64,000 nucleotides of DNA from contig JABCZC010000015.1 in the NCBI GenBank assembly GCA_013289875.1, positions 1 to 64,000 of the forward strand, given 5' to 3'. Below the pieces are notes generated by a model. It had not been told where the DNA came from. It was given only the letters and a program-made list of their open reading frames with translations, and searched no databases. The first letter of the stretch is position 1. The number at the start of each line of letters is the position of its first letter. This stretch comes from Acidobacteriota bacterium. Its GTDB lineage: Bacteria; Acidobacteriota; Terriglobia; Terriglobales; Acidobacteriaceae. Shown here piece after piece: positions 16,051 through 25,364 of this stretch. The position numbers and the translations under genes are program-made.

Positions 16051-17682
16051 TTATTGCTGCGGGACGTTCGAGACGCCAGTCGCATACGGCTGAGGCTGTC
16101 GCGTTTGCGAAGGCGCAGAGTTCATCGACATACCACCAGAGGAGGGAGCGGTTTCCTGGACGCCGATGGCGTTGCCGGAGACGACAAGTTGCACGCGACG
16201 GTTCTCTGCGCGTCCAGAGGCGGTAGAGTTATCGGCAACCGGATCGCTTTTGCCATATCCGGCAGCGCTGATGCTGGGCTGCGCGACGCCTTCGGCAACG
16301 AGGTAATCGCGAACTGAACCCGCTCGCTCGTCTGAAAGCTTCTGGTTGTAGTCATCCGAGCCGATGTTGTCGGTGTAGCCCTCTACCTGAAGCTTCAGGT
16401 TGGGATAGGACAGCAGAATGCCGGAGACTTTCGCCAGTTTTTCGCGCGCACCCGCCTTCAAGGTGTACTGGTTGAAGTCGAAGAGCACATCGGACATATT
16501 GACAATCAGTCCGCGCGCGGTTTCGCGGGTTTCCAGCACGGCATTGAGTTGGTCCTTCAAGCGCTCGCGCATCTGCTCTGTCTGATCGACAGCCTGTTTT
16601 GCCTGCTGCTGTGCTGCGGTTTGATCGGCTCGGGCCCTTTCGGCGGCAGCCTCCGCCTGAGCGGCGCGAGCTTCCGCTTCTGCACGCCTGGTGGCTTCCT
16701 GCTGTGCAGCGAGGGCGGCCTGCTGCGCTGCCTGATCGGACTGCTGTACCGCCTGCTGCGCCGCCTCGCGCTGGCGTTCCTCGTCCTCCGCTTTCATCTT
16801 CCGGATGCTCATGATGCGGGCATCTTCGGCAGCCTGCACAGCTTCACGCGCGTAGGTGATCTCCTGCTTGCGTTCGCTCTTGTGTATATCCATGTCCTGG
16901 GCGTTCCGCAGGTCCTGTCTGGCAGTGGATAATGTATCCGCCGCGTATTTGCCCGCGCCGGCCGCCTCCGCGATCTGCACGGCATTGATGGCCTCATATA
17001 ACTCAAGCGGAGACCGGTCGTCGCGTGTGATGGGGTTGAGTATGGTATGCTGGCCGGCGGTCTGAGAGTAAGCGCCGCGCGGCAGAAGAGAGAAGTGCGC
17101 GTTCACAGTTTCAAGAATGCCCTGGGTTTTGTCGGGAAGCGGATAGTTCTGGAGCACAACGACATCGCTGGGCATGGTGACTGCATAGTAAGGTTCAGCG
17201 GTGACGATCAGTCCGTATGCCTGAAGATCAGTGGTGACCGTGATCTCGTTCTTCGAGCCCGCAGGCAGCACTTCACCCAGATTTACCGGGCGGCCCTCAG
17301 GAGTAATGGCCCAGAGAACATAGGTAAGATACTCGACGCCGAAGCTGTTTGCAGGGACGAGTCCTTCGAATTTCGCATCGATAACCATTCGCCCCCGGCG
17401 GCTTTCAACGGTGGCCGTGCCCCTGCCTTGCGCAAGCAGGCTCGTACCTTGAAAGCCAATCTTCGTGGCACCGCTGCGATGGAAATAGTTGATTGCTGGA
17501 ATATCCCGGCCGACGACGGTGATCTTATATACGTACCCGCCGTCTCGCATCTCCGGCTGCGGATATTGCCGTTGGCCCTGAGGCCACTGCTGTGTGGCGG
17601 TTGGATTCATCTCCTGCGCGGACGCAATGCCGCACACGCCGCAGGCAAACAGTGTCAATAACTGTAACTGTGACTTTTTCAT
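16051..17682 (-). CDS. OmpA-family outer-membrane/peptidoglycan-linking protein
   Basis: 543 residues. It has a signal peptide (LFACGVCGIASAQ), an N-terminal beta-rich domain of about 170 residues, a helical section with a very Ala/Gln/Glu-rich coiled coil (roughly 290-385), then an OmpA C-terminal domain with VEGYTDNIGSDDYNQKLSDE and the closing RAENRRVQLVV. The C-domain binds peptidoglycan, so the coiled coil may span the periplasm. An SD-like AGGAG precedes the start, and an intrinsic terminator follows. The long coiled coil between the two domains is unusual compared with plain OmpA. Confidence 0.88.
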   Translation of the reverse strand: MKKSQLQLLTLFACGVCGIASAQEMNPTATQQWPQGQRQYPQPEMRDGGYVYKITVVGRDIPAINYFHRSGATKIGFQGTSLLAQGRGTATVESRRGRMVIDAKFEGLVPANSFGVEYLTYVLWAITPEGRPVNLGEVLPAGSKNEITVTTDLQAYGLIVTAEPYYAVTMPSDVVVLQNYPLPDKTQGILETVNAHFSLLPRGAYSQTAGQHTILNPITRDDRSPLELYEAINAVQIAEAAGAGKYAADTLSTARQDLRNAQDMDIHKSERKQEITYAREAVQAAEDARIMSIRKMKAEDEERQREAAQQAVQQSDQAAQQAALAAQQEATRRAEAEARAAQAEAAAERARADQTAAQQQAKQAVDQTEQMRERLKDQLNAVLETRETARGLIVNMSDVLFDFNQYTLKAGAREKLAKVSGILLSYPNLKLQVEGYTDNIGSDDYNQKLSDERAGSVRDYLVAEGVAQPSISAAGYGKSDPVADNSTASGRAENRRVQLVVSGNAIGVQETAPSSGGMSMNSAPSQTRQPQPYATGVSNVPQQ

Positions 17683-17831
17683 TTTCCTGAACTCCTTTAT
17701 CGTCTTGCCAAGAGGTGGCAGGCATTGGCTGCGTCACGATTAACGAGGGCAACACAAACACTCGTCGTTCAGTGACGAACGCTTAGGGAGTTAGATGGAA
17801 GATGGCTTACAAGAAACAGTACGCGCTGGAA

Positions 17832-17873
17832 ACAAAAAATTTGCCTTCCCGCAATAAAAATCAGTCTTGCGGG
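17832..17873 (-). terminator. Terminator overlapping the 3' end of the NarL-type regulator
   Basis: On the minus strand, CCCGCAA and TTGCGGG (plus-strand 17867-17873 and 17848-17854) form a 7-bp stem whose loop contains the stop codon. After a 9-base interval comes a run of six T. This would end the two-gene regulator transcript before ompA. Confidence 0.65.
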
Positions 17874-18586
17874 GCAACCAATCTATGTGCGATGGCAAAC
17901 ATCGCGAGCTCGAGACGTGTCGACACCCCGGTCTTGTCGAAGGTATTCGAGAGGTGCCGCTTGACCGTTTCCTCGCTCAGCCCAAATTGTTTTGCGATGT
18001 CGCGGTTGCTGCAACCTTCGACGATGCAGCCGACGACCTGCATTTCCCGCGGCGTAAGACCGAAGGTCTTGCGCTCAGGCACAGCCGCCTGCTTCATCAA
18101 GTCGTGCAATGCGCCCACCAGGTTCACGACCCGGCGGCCGCCGATCCAGTAGTCGCCGGAGACAACGGTGCGGATAGAGCTGGTGAGGTGGTCGGTGAGG
18201 GCGTCTTTGAGCACGATGCCGCGCGCGCCAATTTGCAACGCCTCGATGATCTGCTGCGTGGTAATGGTGCTGGTCAGCAGGATGATCTTGACGGTCGGCG
18301 AACCGCTCATGATGGCCCGCATTGCCTCCAGTCCGGGCAGGCGCGGCATCGAGAGGTCGAGCAGCAGGATATCCGGCAATAACTCGAGGGTCTGGGTAAT
18401 GGCTTCGTCACCGTCTCCTGCCTCGCCGACTACGGTAAATGCCTCATCGGCCTGCAGCATGTTGCGCACGCCGATGCGGACAACAGGATGATCGTCGGCG
18501 AGAAGGATCCGGATCGCAGGAGACACACGTTGTCTCGCCGGAGGAAGCGGGCTCTTGGTTGTTTTCGTCAGGGGAGTCATATTCAT
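17861..18586 (-). CDS. NarL/FixJ-family response regulator
   Basis: 241 residues. The receiver domain opens IRILLADDHPVVRIG, with the phospho-acceptor Asp in DILLLDLSMPRLPG and the conserved Lys in GIVLKDA. The LuxR-type helix-turn-helix is LTPREMQVVGCIVEGCSNRD with the recognition helix in LSEETVKRHLSNTFDKTGV. It is a DNA-binding transcription factor. Its ATG overlaps the stop of the receiver-HPt gene (ATGA), so the two are made together. No kinase gene is adjacent. Confidence 0.93.
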   Translation of the reverse strand: MNMTPLTKTTKSPLPPARQRVSPAIRILLADDHPVVRIGVRNMLQADEAFTVVGEAGDGDEAITQTLELLPDILLLDLSMPRLPGLEAMRAIMSGSPTVKIILLTSTITTQQIIEALQIGARGIVLKDALTDHLTSSIRTVVSGDYWIGGRRVVNLVGALHDLMKQAAVPERKTFGLTPREMQVVGCIVEGCSNRDIAKQFGLSEETVKRHLSNTFDKTGVSTRLELAMFAIAHRLVAPQD

Positions 18587-19320
18587 AGCTTGGCCATAAG
18601 GATACGCTGCAACTGGTCACAAGAGGACAATAAATTGTCGACTAATTGAGGAATATCTTCTGGTTCGTAAACTCCCAGTTCCAGCGTGGCTGCCGCTGCC
18701 GCCAGTTTCTGGGCGCCTATCATGCCTGCGCCCCCTTTTATGGCGTGGGCGATCAGGCGTATCGAGGCCAAGTCGTTTGTCGCGCTCGCGCTCTGTATTT
18801 CTGCCGCCCGGGCGCGGGCATCGCTAAGGCACGTCTCGTAGATTTCCCTCACGGCCTCTCCGGGCATCATTCGCAGCAGTTTCGCATAGATCGCTTCGTT
18901 CAGATCCTCTTGCGGGTCGGGTGCGAGGGCAGGCTCAGACGATCCGCTTTCCTGCGGCAGCAATGCCGCCTGCAGAGCGGCAAGATCCAGAGGCTTTTTC
19001 AAAAAACCGTCGTAGCCTTCTGCCGCATCAGCAGTTGCACTCATCGCCAGCAATGTCGCTTGCGGAACCGCCGCCCGCAGCGCGACTGCCAGATCCCGCC
19101 CACAGATCCCAGGCATGCGCAGATCCGCCAGCAGAACGGAAGGCAATGCGCCCGGCTGCAACGTGCCGAGCATTTCGATTGCCGCTGCGCCATCTGCCGC
19201 CTGCACAACTTCGTAGCCATCTGATCGAAGAAGCAAGGAAATAACGGCGAGGCTAAGTGCATCGTCGTCGATAACCATCAACCTGCAGTGCTTTGTCGCG
19301 CCATTTGATTCGCGAGACAT
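18583..19320 (-). CDS. Receiver-HPt phosphorelay protein
   Basis: 245 residues. Residues ~12-125 form a receiver (LMVIDDDALSLAVISLLLR, LLADLRMPG, FLKKPLD). After a Pro/Ala-rich linker, the C-terminal half is an HPt domain with the phosphorylatable His in LIAHAIKGGAGMIGA. There is no DNA-binding domain, so it should pass phosphate between a kinase and another receiver, plausibly the coupled NarL-type protein. Translationally coupled to that gene by an ATGA overlap. Free-standing receiver-HPt proteins beside a NarL regulator without a kinase are not common. Confidence 0.88.
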   Translation of the reverse strand: MSRESNGATKHCRLMVIDDDALSLAVISLLLRSDGYEVVQAADGAAAIEMLGTLQPGALPSVLLADLRMPGICGRDLAVALRAAVPQATLLAMSATADAAEGYDGFLKKPLDLAALQAALLPQESGSSEPALAPDPQEDLNEAIYAKLLRMMPGEAVREIYETCLSDARARAAEIQSASATNDLASIRLIAHAIKGGAGMIGAQKLAAAAATLELGVYEPEDIPQLVDNLLSSCDQLQRILMAKL

Positions 19321-19543
19321 AAAAATCTCTAATGTATGAGAACGTTGAAACCGTTCGGTTGGATTGCAAGAAAGTCCGTGCTCTGGATCAAACTTCGGCT
19401 AAGTGGCGACATAACATGAGCGTACTCACTCCGCCCGCCTGAATTTGTGTTGACGAAATCCATATCTTCCACGCGCCCAGATTGTTACACAAATTCCGCA
19501 GACCGATTTATGCCTCGCTGACGCGGCCGGCAAGCCGCGCTTT

Positions 19544-22072
19544 CTACCGTAACGTCGTCTCCATCTCGTTTAGCCAGTCCGGCGGCTTCAGGATTTCGCG
19601 GGGCTTCGTTCCCTCCGCGGGACCCACGATGCCGTCGCGCTCCATCAGGTCGATCAAGTGTGCAGCACGGCCATAGCCGATGCGCAGACGCCGCTGGAGA
19701 AGGGAAGTAGAAGCCTTGCCGAATTCGAGCACCAGGCGCACCGCATCCTGAAAGAGCTCGTCGTTTTCGCCTCCGTCATCTTCACTTATATCGGCGTCGC
19801 GTCCACCAGCATCCTTCGGCGCTTCGAGGAAGCCCTGCACATATTCTGCCTGGCCCTGCGTCTTCCAGAAATCTGTAACCGCCGCGATCTCCTTTTCCGT
19901 GACGAAGGGCGCATGTACGCGCTGCAGCCGTGACGTGCCGGGAGGAAGAAAGAGCATATCGCCCCGGCCGAGGAGCGACTCCGCTCCGTTCGAGTCGAGA
20001 ATGGTGCGCGAATCCACTTTTGTTGCCAGCCGGAACGACATGCGCGTGGGAACATTCGCTTTGATGAGGCCGGTGATGACGTCTACGGAAGGCCGCTGGG
20101 TGGCCAGAACCAGGTGGATGCCCACTGCGCGAGCCATCTGGGCGAGCCGAGTGATCGCCTCTTCTACATTTGCCTTGTCGAGCATCATGAGGTCGGCCAG
20201 TTCATCGATGATGATCATGATGTAGGGTAGCGGCTCTTCGTCCGGCGTTTCGTCGAAGAGACTGGGTGTGCCGTTTTCAAAGAGCTTGTTGTATTGGTCA
20301 ATGTTGCGCACGCTGCGCGAGGCGAGCAGCTTGAGACGCCGCTCCATCTCGCGCACCGCGTTGCGCAGCGCGTTGGCGGCAAGCTTGGGTTCGGTGATGA
20401 TGGGTGTGAAGAGATGCGGAATGCCTTCGTACATGCCCAATTCCACACGCTTGGGATCGACCAGAATGAGCCGCACCTGCGCCGGAGTCGCCTTGTAGAG
20501 CACCGACATAATCATCGCGTTAATCGCAACCGATTTGCCGCTGCCCGTCGAGCCGGCGATCAGCACGTGAGGCATGGTGGTGAGGTCCGCTGTAACGATG
20601 CGCCCGTTGATGTCCTTGCCCATCGCGAGTGTCAGCTTGCTTTTTGCGGTGCGGAAATTCTCCGCCTCGATCACGTCGCGCAGCCAGATGGTCTCGCGGT
20701 CGTGGTTGGGCACCTGGATACCAACTGTGCTCTTGCCCGCCATACGCTCGATCAGGATGCTCTCGGCACGCATGGCAAGGCACAGGTCTTCGGCGAGCCC
20801 GGTCACGCGGCTGTACTTTACGCCCGCTTCGGGCCGGAACTCAAACGTTGTAACGACCGGACCCGGATTGATCTGCACAACCTGGCCCAGCACGTCGAAC
20901 TCAGCGCACTTCTCGACGAGCACCTGGGCCTCGGTGCGAAGCGCGTCCTCGCGCACTATCTGCGTGTCTTCGCTGCGATGCAGCAGGGTGCTCGGCGGAA
21001 GCTTGAATCCGCTTACTGATTTTGGAGTTACGGTCACCGTATGCGCTTCAGCATCGGCGCGCTCACGAACGGCAATATTGTTCTGCTGATCAAAGGTCGG
21101 TTCGTGCCGTGATTGCGTTACCTCTCGCCGGGGCACCAGCTGCGGCTTCAATGCCGGAGCCGGTTCGACGACGGGCTCCGATGCAGGATCGGGATCCAGA
21201 AGAGTCGCGCGTGGCATCTGCTCCCATACGGTCTGTTGTTGCGCAGGAGCTTCTTGTTGCACTGGAGCGTCGGAGAACATCTCGGCAAACCCCCGCTGGC
21301 GATGGCCGGGAGAGTCGTCGTCTTCTATTTCCGGAACGGACGGGTCGTTCCTGTGTTCGGCTTTGTCCATCTTCGCCGTGGCTTTACGAGCCCTGGCCAA
21401 CTCTTTAGCTCGGATCTTTTCCATCCGCGCCTCAGCCTTTAATTCCTTTGCTCTGGCGCGGGCTGCACGCCAGTTCATCCAGCGGTCGCGCCATGCGAAG
21501 AGGAACGCGAAGCGAATCGACAGCCATTCCCGCGCAGTGTTGAAGCTGAAGGTGGTGGACAGGTAAAGAGCAATCGCCACCATGCTGACGGCGACGACAC
21601 ATGCGCCAGGGAAATTGAGCCATTGCACCAGCGCATCGGAGACCAATCGGCCTGTAAGTCCCTCGATGGGCAGGCCGTACATGAAGTGCAGATGCCCGGG
21701 CACCAGGCCGGCAAGCGCGGGCCCGAAGGTCAGGCACAACACAATACCGATGAGTTTCGCTCCCGGCGAACCGGCAGGGCGCGAACACAGCCACGCCCAT
21801 CCCAGTGCGCCGGCCAGCAAAGGCAGAGAAAAAGCGGTGATGCCTTCAAGTTGCAGGAGCAGATCGCTGACCCATGCTCCGACGAGGCCGGTCCAGTTGT
21901 GCGCCGGCCGGCCGATTGCATATCCGCCAACGGTATTCAGCGAAGGATCGGTAGGGCGATAGGAGACGAGTGCGAGAAGAAGGAGGATCGCGGCGACCAG
22001 CATCAGCAGCCCGATGAGCTCATTCAGGCGGCGATTGCGGGTAGGCGTAGTAACCAGTTTCAGGGGTTTCAT
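19544..22072 (-). CDS. ftsK: DNA translocase FtsK/SpoIIIE
   Basis: 842 residues from MKPLKLVTTP (22072). Four N-terminal membrane helices lie within the first ~190 residues, then a charged Lys/Arg/Ala helix and a Gln/Pro-rich linker. The motor domain carries Walker A AGSTGSGKS and Walker B YIMIIIDELADLMM, and the C-terminal gamma winged helix ends in RRLRIGYGRAAHLIDLMERD. It pumps chromosomal DNA at the division septum. The linker is short relative to E. coli FtsK, similar to SpoIIIE-type proteins. A 6-bp stem (CGCGGC / GCCGCG, 19522-19539) follows the stop without a T-run. Confidence 0.95.
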   Translation of the reverse strand: MKPLKLVTTPTRNRRLNELIGLLMLVAAILLLLALVSYRPTDPSLNTVGGYAIGRPAHNWTGLVGAWVSDLLLQLEGITAFSLPLLAGALGWAWLCSRPAGSPGAKLIGIVLCLTFGPALAGLVPGHLHFMYGLPIEGLTGRLVSDALVQWLNFPGACVVAVSMVAIALYLSTTFSFNTAREWLSIRFAFLFAWRDRWMNWRAARARAKELKAEARMEKIRAKELARARKATAKMDKAEHRNDPSVPEIEDDDSPGHRQRGFAEMFSDAPVQQEAPAQQQTVWEQMPRATLLDPDPASEPVVEPAPALKPQLVPRREVTQSRHEPTFDQQNNIAVRERADAEAHTVTVTPKSVSGFKLPPSTLLHRSEDTQIVREDALRTEAQVLVEKCAEFDVLGQVVQINPGPVVTTFEFRPEAGVKYSRVTGLAEDLCLAMRAESILIERMAGKSTVGIQVPNHDRETIWLRDVIEAENFRTAKSKLTLAMGKDINGRIVTADLTTMPHVLIAGSTGSGKSVAINAMIMSVLYKATPAQVRLILVDPKRVELGMYEGIPHLFTPIITEPKLAANALRNAVREMERRLKLLASRSVRNIDQYNKLFENGTPSLFDETPDEEPLPYIMIIIDELADLMMLDKANVEEAITRLAQMARAVGIHLVLATQRPSVDVITGLIKANVPTRMSFRLATKVDSRTILDSNGAESLLGRGDMLFLPPGTSRLQRVHAPFVTEKEIAAVTDFWKTQGQAEYVQGFLEAPKDAGGRDADISEDDGGENDELFQDAVRLVLEFGKASTSLLQRRLRIGYGRAAHLIDLMERDGIVGPAEGTKPREILKPPDWLNEMETTLR

Positions 22073-22218
22073 TAGGGCGCAATGCGGTGCGCACCGTCCG
22101 AGACGGCTCACACAGTCAAGAACCCCAGAGCAAAACTATTATCCCAGAGCCTGCTCCTGACCGGGGCGAAACTTAGGAGAAAATCTTCCAGGGGAATCGA
22201 TCTCGCAACGTTCGATGT

Positions 22219-23121
22219 TTACCCGGACGCCAGTCTGGCGCCGAAAACAAGGAGTGCGATGCCAAGAACGATCCGATAAAGAGCGAATGCCGCAAATCCG
22301 TGTCTACGCACCCATTGCAGGAACCACTCCACAACTCCCAGCGCCACGATGAATGAGACCACCAGACCGATCAGAAGCACGACCCAGTTGTGGCCTGTCA
22401 TCACCAGCGGAGTGATGGCTTCTTGTGCGGCTTCTGCCGCGTGGTGGCCAGGATGCAGTGTCTTCACCAGCTCATAGCCGGTTCCGGCAACCATGACCGG
22501 AATCGAGACGAGGAAACTGAACTCCAGCGCCGCCGGACGCGACATGCCTGCGACCTGTCCGGCGGTAATCGTCGACATGGACCGGGAGGTGCCCGGAAAC
22601 ACTGCCGAAAGAACCTGACAGAGCCCGATCCAGATGGCCTGCCCCAGGGACATCTGCTCAACTTCAGTCGTGGTGGGTTCCCGACGGCTGCTCCATGCGT
22701 CCACCACCCACATGACCACCCCGCCGATCAGCAGCGCGAGCGCCATCACATGCAGGCTTTCGAGGTGTTTGCCGATGGTCTTAGTCAGGAGCAGGGATGG
22801 AATCGCCGTAACCACGAAAGCGACGGTGGTCAGGGAAATCGGATGCGTCCAGATCGTGCGGTCTCCCTGCTCGCCTCGCGGAAAGGTACGGAAGAATTGG
22901 ATAATCCGGGCGGTGAAGACCAGCAGTAGCGCCAGGATCGCGCCGAGCTGAATCACGACGGTATACATCTTCCAGTACGGATCGGCGAGGTTGATGTGCA
23001 GCAGCGCCTCGCTGATCCGCAGGTGGGCCGTTGAACTTACAGGCAAAAACTCTGTCAATCCTTCGACGATGCCAAGCAGAACAGAAACAATGTAGTCGTT
23101 CAAAAGGCCTCCGGCCCTCAC
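22219..23121 (-). CDS. uppP: Undecaprenyl-diphosphatase (BacA/UppP)
   Basis: About 300 residues, strongly hydrophobic with at least seven membrane helices. Both family signatures are present: EGLTEFLPVSSTAHL near the N-terminus and PGTSRSMSTI in the middle. It recycles undecaprenyl pyrophosphate for peptidoglycan and O-antigen synthesis. The start is uncertain: a GTG at 23121, or a TTG at 23103 (giving MNDYIVSVLLG) that has GGAGG 4 bases before it and fits the family length better. 63 bases after the SH3/repeat protein gene on the same strand. Confidence 0.93.
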   Translation of the reverse strand: MRAGGLLNDYIVSVLLGIVEGLTEFLPVSSTAHLRISEALLHINLADPYWKMYTVVIQLGAILALLLVFTARIIQFFRTFPRGEQGDRTIWTHPISLTTVAFVVTAIPSLLLTKTIGKHLESLHVMALALLIGGVVMWVVDAWSSRREPTTTEVEQMSLGQAIWIGLCQVLSAVFPGTSRSMSTITAGQVAGMSRPAALEFSFLVSIPVMVAGTGYELVKTLHPGHHAAEAAQEAITPLVMTGHNWVVLLIGLVVSFIVALGVVEWFLQWVRRHGFAAFALYRIVLGIALLVFGARLASG

Positions 23122-23184
23122 TCTTGCCCTGAATTGCAGAAATATTCCTGAAAGGCGCGAAAGGCGAATATTGGACGGCTGGTC

Positions 23185-24192
23185 CTACTCCCGGTCGCTG
23201 CCGTAGATCGCAATACCCTGCTGCACCTTGTATATCAGACTGGCGGCGCGCGCTGCGAAGTCCGACTGCGGATACTTCGCCTCCAACTGTCCGGCGATAT
23301 CGGCGGCGTGCCCGCGATCTTCCTGAGCGCGATGGCCGTCGTTGTCGGCGGTCCACATGTCTGCCGCCGCGGCCATGCGCCATGCCGCCTTGTAAAGCGC
23401 TTCAGGAGAGCGAGGCGAATCCGGATGGTCCTCAACATATTTCAAGTAGATCTGCGCCTCTTTCTCCGGACATTTCTCCGACCCTTGCCAGTCGCCGCAG
23501 AGTTTGTTGTCGATCCTATCGTAAGCGGCGAAGTCGGACCATCGAGTATGAGGAAAATACTTTTCGATTTTCTTCATCTCATCCTCGTCCATCTGCTCGC
23601 GAAGGTAGTTCTCCTTTTCGTGAGCTGAGGGCAGAGCCGCGGCGTCAGCCTTCTGCAACTGCCAGCGAATATCCGCCGCGTGCCACATCGCCGCTCCGAT
23701 CAATGGAGATTGCGGAAACATCTCCACGACGCGCCGGTAGAGAAGCCGTGCCTCCAGAGCGGCGCCGGGAGGGGGATGAGACTCTGAAGCCGCGTCCTCT
23801 GCGCTGACCGCTTCGCCAAACAGGATTGCATCGCCGTGGGGCGTATTCGTATCGATAATCCCCTTGTCGAGCATCCAGCCCGAAATCGGGATCACCTCCT
23901 GGCCCTGCTCCAGAACCGGCTCATCAGCTTTGCGCGACTCCGGTGCGTCGATATTGGCGAAGACCCGCAGCCAATGTCCGCTGCGTTCGGCGATGACCAT
24001 CTCCCGGCCCGGCGTTACGATCGCCACCTGATCCGCGCCTTCATCCGGTTGCACATAAAGATTTGCCCGGCGCACCAGTGTCGCCTTGGTGCCGTTCTTC
24101 GGCGCCTGTTCCTGAGGCATCCTCTTCTGGCCAGACAGGGCGGTCGCAGCGCAAAGCAGCAGTATGGAGCAGAGCAGGGTTCGGTTTTGCAT
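23185..24192 (-). CDS. Secreted SH3-like / tetratricopeptide-type protein
   Basis: 335 residues from the ATG at 24192, followed by a signal peptide (LLCSILLLCAATALSGQ). Residues ~25-75 look like a bacterial SH3 domain (TLVRRANLYVQPDEGADQ, SGHWLRVFAN). The C-terminal two-thirds hold helical repeats with YPQS / FPQSPLIGAAM motifs, like the BamD / YbgF-type TPRs. It probably binds cell wall or a partner protein in the periplasm. Between threonine dehydratase and uppP on one strand. A start at 24219 cannot be excluded. Confidence 0.72.
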   Translation of the reverse strand: MQNRTLLCSILLLCAATALSGQKRMPQEQAPKNGTKATLVRRANLYVQPDEGADQVAIVTPGREMVIAERSGHWLRVFANIDAPESRKADEPVLEQGQEVIPISGWMLDKGIIDTNTPHGDAILFGEAVSAEDAASESHPPPGAALEARLLYRRVVEMFPQSPLIGAAMWHAADIRWQLQKADAAALPSAHEKENYLREQMDEDEMKKIEKYFPHTRWSDFAAYDRIDNKLCGDWQGSEKCPEKEAQIYLKYVEDHPDSPRSPEALYKAAWRMAAAADMWTADNDGHRAQEDRGHAADIAGQLEAKYPQSDFAARAASLIYKVQQGIAIYGSDRE

Positions 24193-24253
24193 CACGATGG
24201 TAAGACGGTGTCTGGGCATCAAACGTCTCGCTGGTAGCATACGCCAGGCCCAA

Positions 24254-25231
24254 TCACGACTCGGCCAGAATCGTCCGTAGCATCTCTGGCTCGACATTGC
24301 CCCCGCTCATGATGACCACGGCCTTGCGATAAGGCAAGAGGTCAGCCTGGTGAAAGAGCATGGCCGCCGTCGTTACCGCGCCGCTGGGCTCGGGAGTGAG
24401 CCGCGCAGTGTGAAGCAAAATCCCCATCGCACGGCGAATTTCGTCTTCGGAAACAGTGAGTATGTCGTCCACAAACGCACGCACATGCAGAAAATTCAGT
24501 TCGCCGAGGCTCTGGGTGCGAAGCCCGTCGGCAATGGTGCGCGTGGTCATCTCCGCCGGCCAGCTTACGAGCTTGCCGCCGCGAAAGCTCTCCTGCGCAT
24601 CGGCTGCCAGCTCCGGTTCAATGCCGATCACGCGTACTTCCGGCCTTTGATGTTTAATCGCCGTCGCAACACCGCTCAGTAACCCACCTCCGCTAACCGG
24701 ACTGAGCACCAGGTCGACATCCGGCAGGTCTTCAAGAATTTCGAGACCGCACGTACCCTGACCGGCGATGATTGCCGGATCATCGTAGGGCGGAATCATC
24801 ACGTAGCCGAACCTGGCCTGGAGTTCCTCGGCCTTCTGCTTACGGTCGGAGCTGGCGGGCCCGACGGTGACGATCTCAGCGCCCAGAGCGGCGGTGGCTT
24901 GCCGTTTCACCTCGGGAGCATTCGACGGCATCACGATGACGGCCTTTGCTCCGACGGCTCGTGCCGCGTAGGCCACACCCTGTGCGTGATTACCACTGGA
25001 GTAAGTGATCACTCCCCGCCCGCGTTCAGCGTCTGTCAGTTGAGCAATTTTGTTGTACGCTCCGCGCAGCTTGAAGCTGCCAATCGGCTGCAATCCCTCG
25101 GCCTTTACATAGACTTCGCCTGCCGCGCCGGGAATCGGCAAACGAACGAGCGGTGTATGGACGGCTACACCGCGAATGCGAGATTGGGCGTCGTGAAAAG
25201 CGTCGAGCGTGAGGAGTTCCGTGCTGGCCAT
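24254..25231 (-). CDS. Threonine/serine dehydratase (fold-type II PLP enzyme)
   Basis: 325 residues. The PLP lysine is in PIGSFKLRGA, the phosphate-binding loop is SSGNHAQGVA, and the glycine loop is PVSGGGLLSG. There is no C-terminal ACT regulatory domain, so it resembles the short catabolic TdcB type or a serine racemase rather than the isoleucine-feedback-inhibited IlvA. It would make 2-oxobutyrate and ammonia from threonine. Its start codon lies 3 bases after a 35-codon reading frame, suggesting coupled translation. Confidence 0.9.
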   Translation of the reverse strand: MASTELLTLDAFHDAQSRIRGVAVHTPLVRLPIPGAAGEVYVKAEGLQPIGSFKLRGAYNKIAQLTDAERGRGVITYSSGNHAQGVAYAARAVGAKAVIVMPSNAPEVKRQATAALGAEIVTVGPASSDRKQKAEELQARFGYVMIPPYDDPAIIAGQGTCGLEILEDLPDVDLVLSPVSGGGLLSGVATAIKHQRPEVRVIGIEPELAADAQESFRGGKLVSWPAEMTTRTIADGLRTQSLGELNFLHVRAFVDDILTVSEDEIRRAMGILLHTARLTPEPSGAVTTAAMLFHQADLLPYRKAVVIMSGGNVEPEMLRTILAES

Positions 25232-25234
25232 GTC

Positions 25235-25342
25235 TCAGATCAGAGAGCGTTGCCGTGGAGGGCATGTGGGAGCCGTCTGCGCATGTGTAAATGTCGCGAC
25301 CGTGGCGACCAGGGCTGCCGCAGCCAAAAGAAGCTTGAGCAT
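25235..25342 (-). CDS. Possible 35-residue secreted peptide or leader
   Basis: A short frame with a strong GGAGG 5 bases before its ATG (25342). It encodes a signal-peptide-like N-terminus (MLKLLLAAAALVATVATF, then THAQ) and a short tail ending PPRQRSLI. It starts 22 bases after the RNase J stop and ends 3 bases before the threonine dehydratase ATG. The ribosome site and hydrophobic composition argue that it is translated. It is either a tiny exported peptide, a leader that couples or controls threonine dehydratase translation (five Thr in 14 residues), or the stub of a lost lipoprotein gene. Confidence 0.4.
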   Translation of the reverse strand: MLKLLLAAAALVATVATFTHAQTAPTCPPRQRSLI

Positions 25343-25364
25343 GGATGCCTCCAAAAGCGGGCTG

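Noticed and set aside
20294-21019. 241-codon plus-strand frame opposite ftsK
   Set aside because: Antisense shadow of a well-supported FtsK motor domain.
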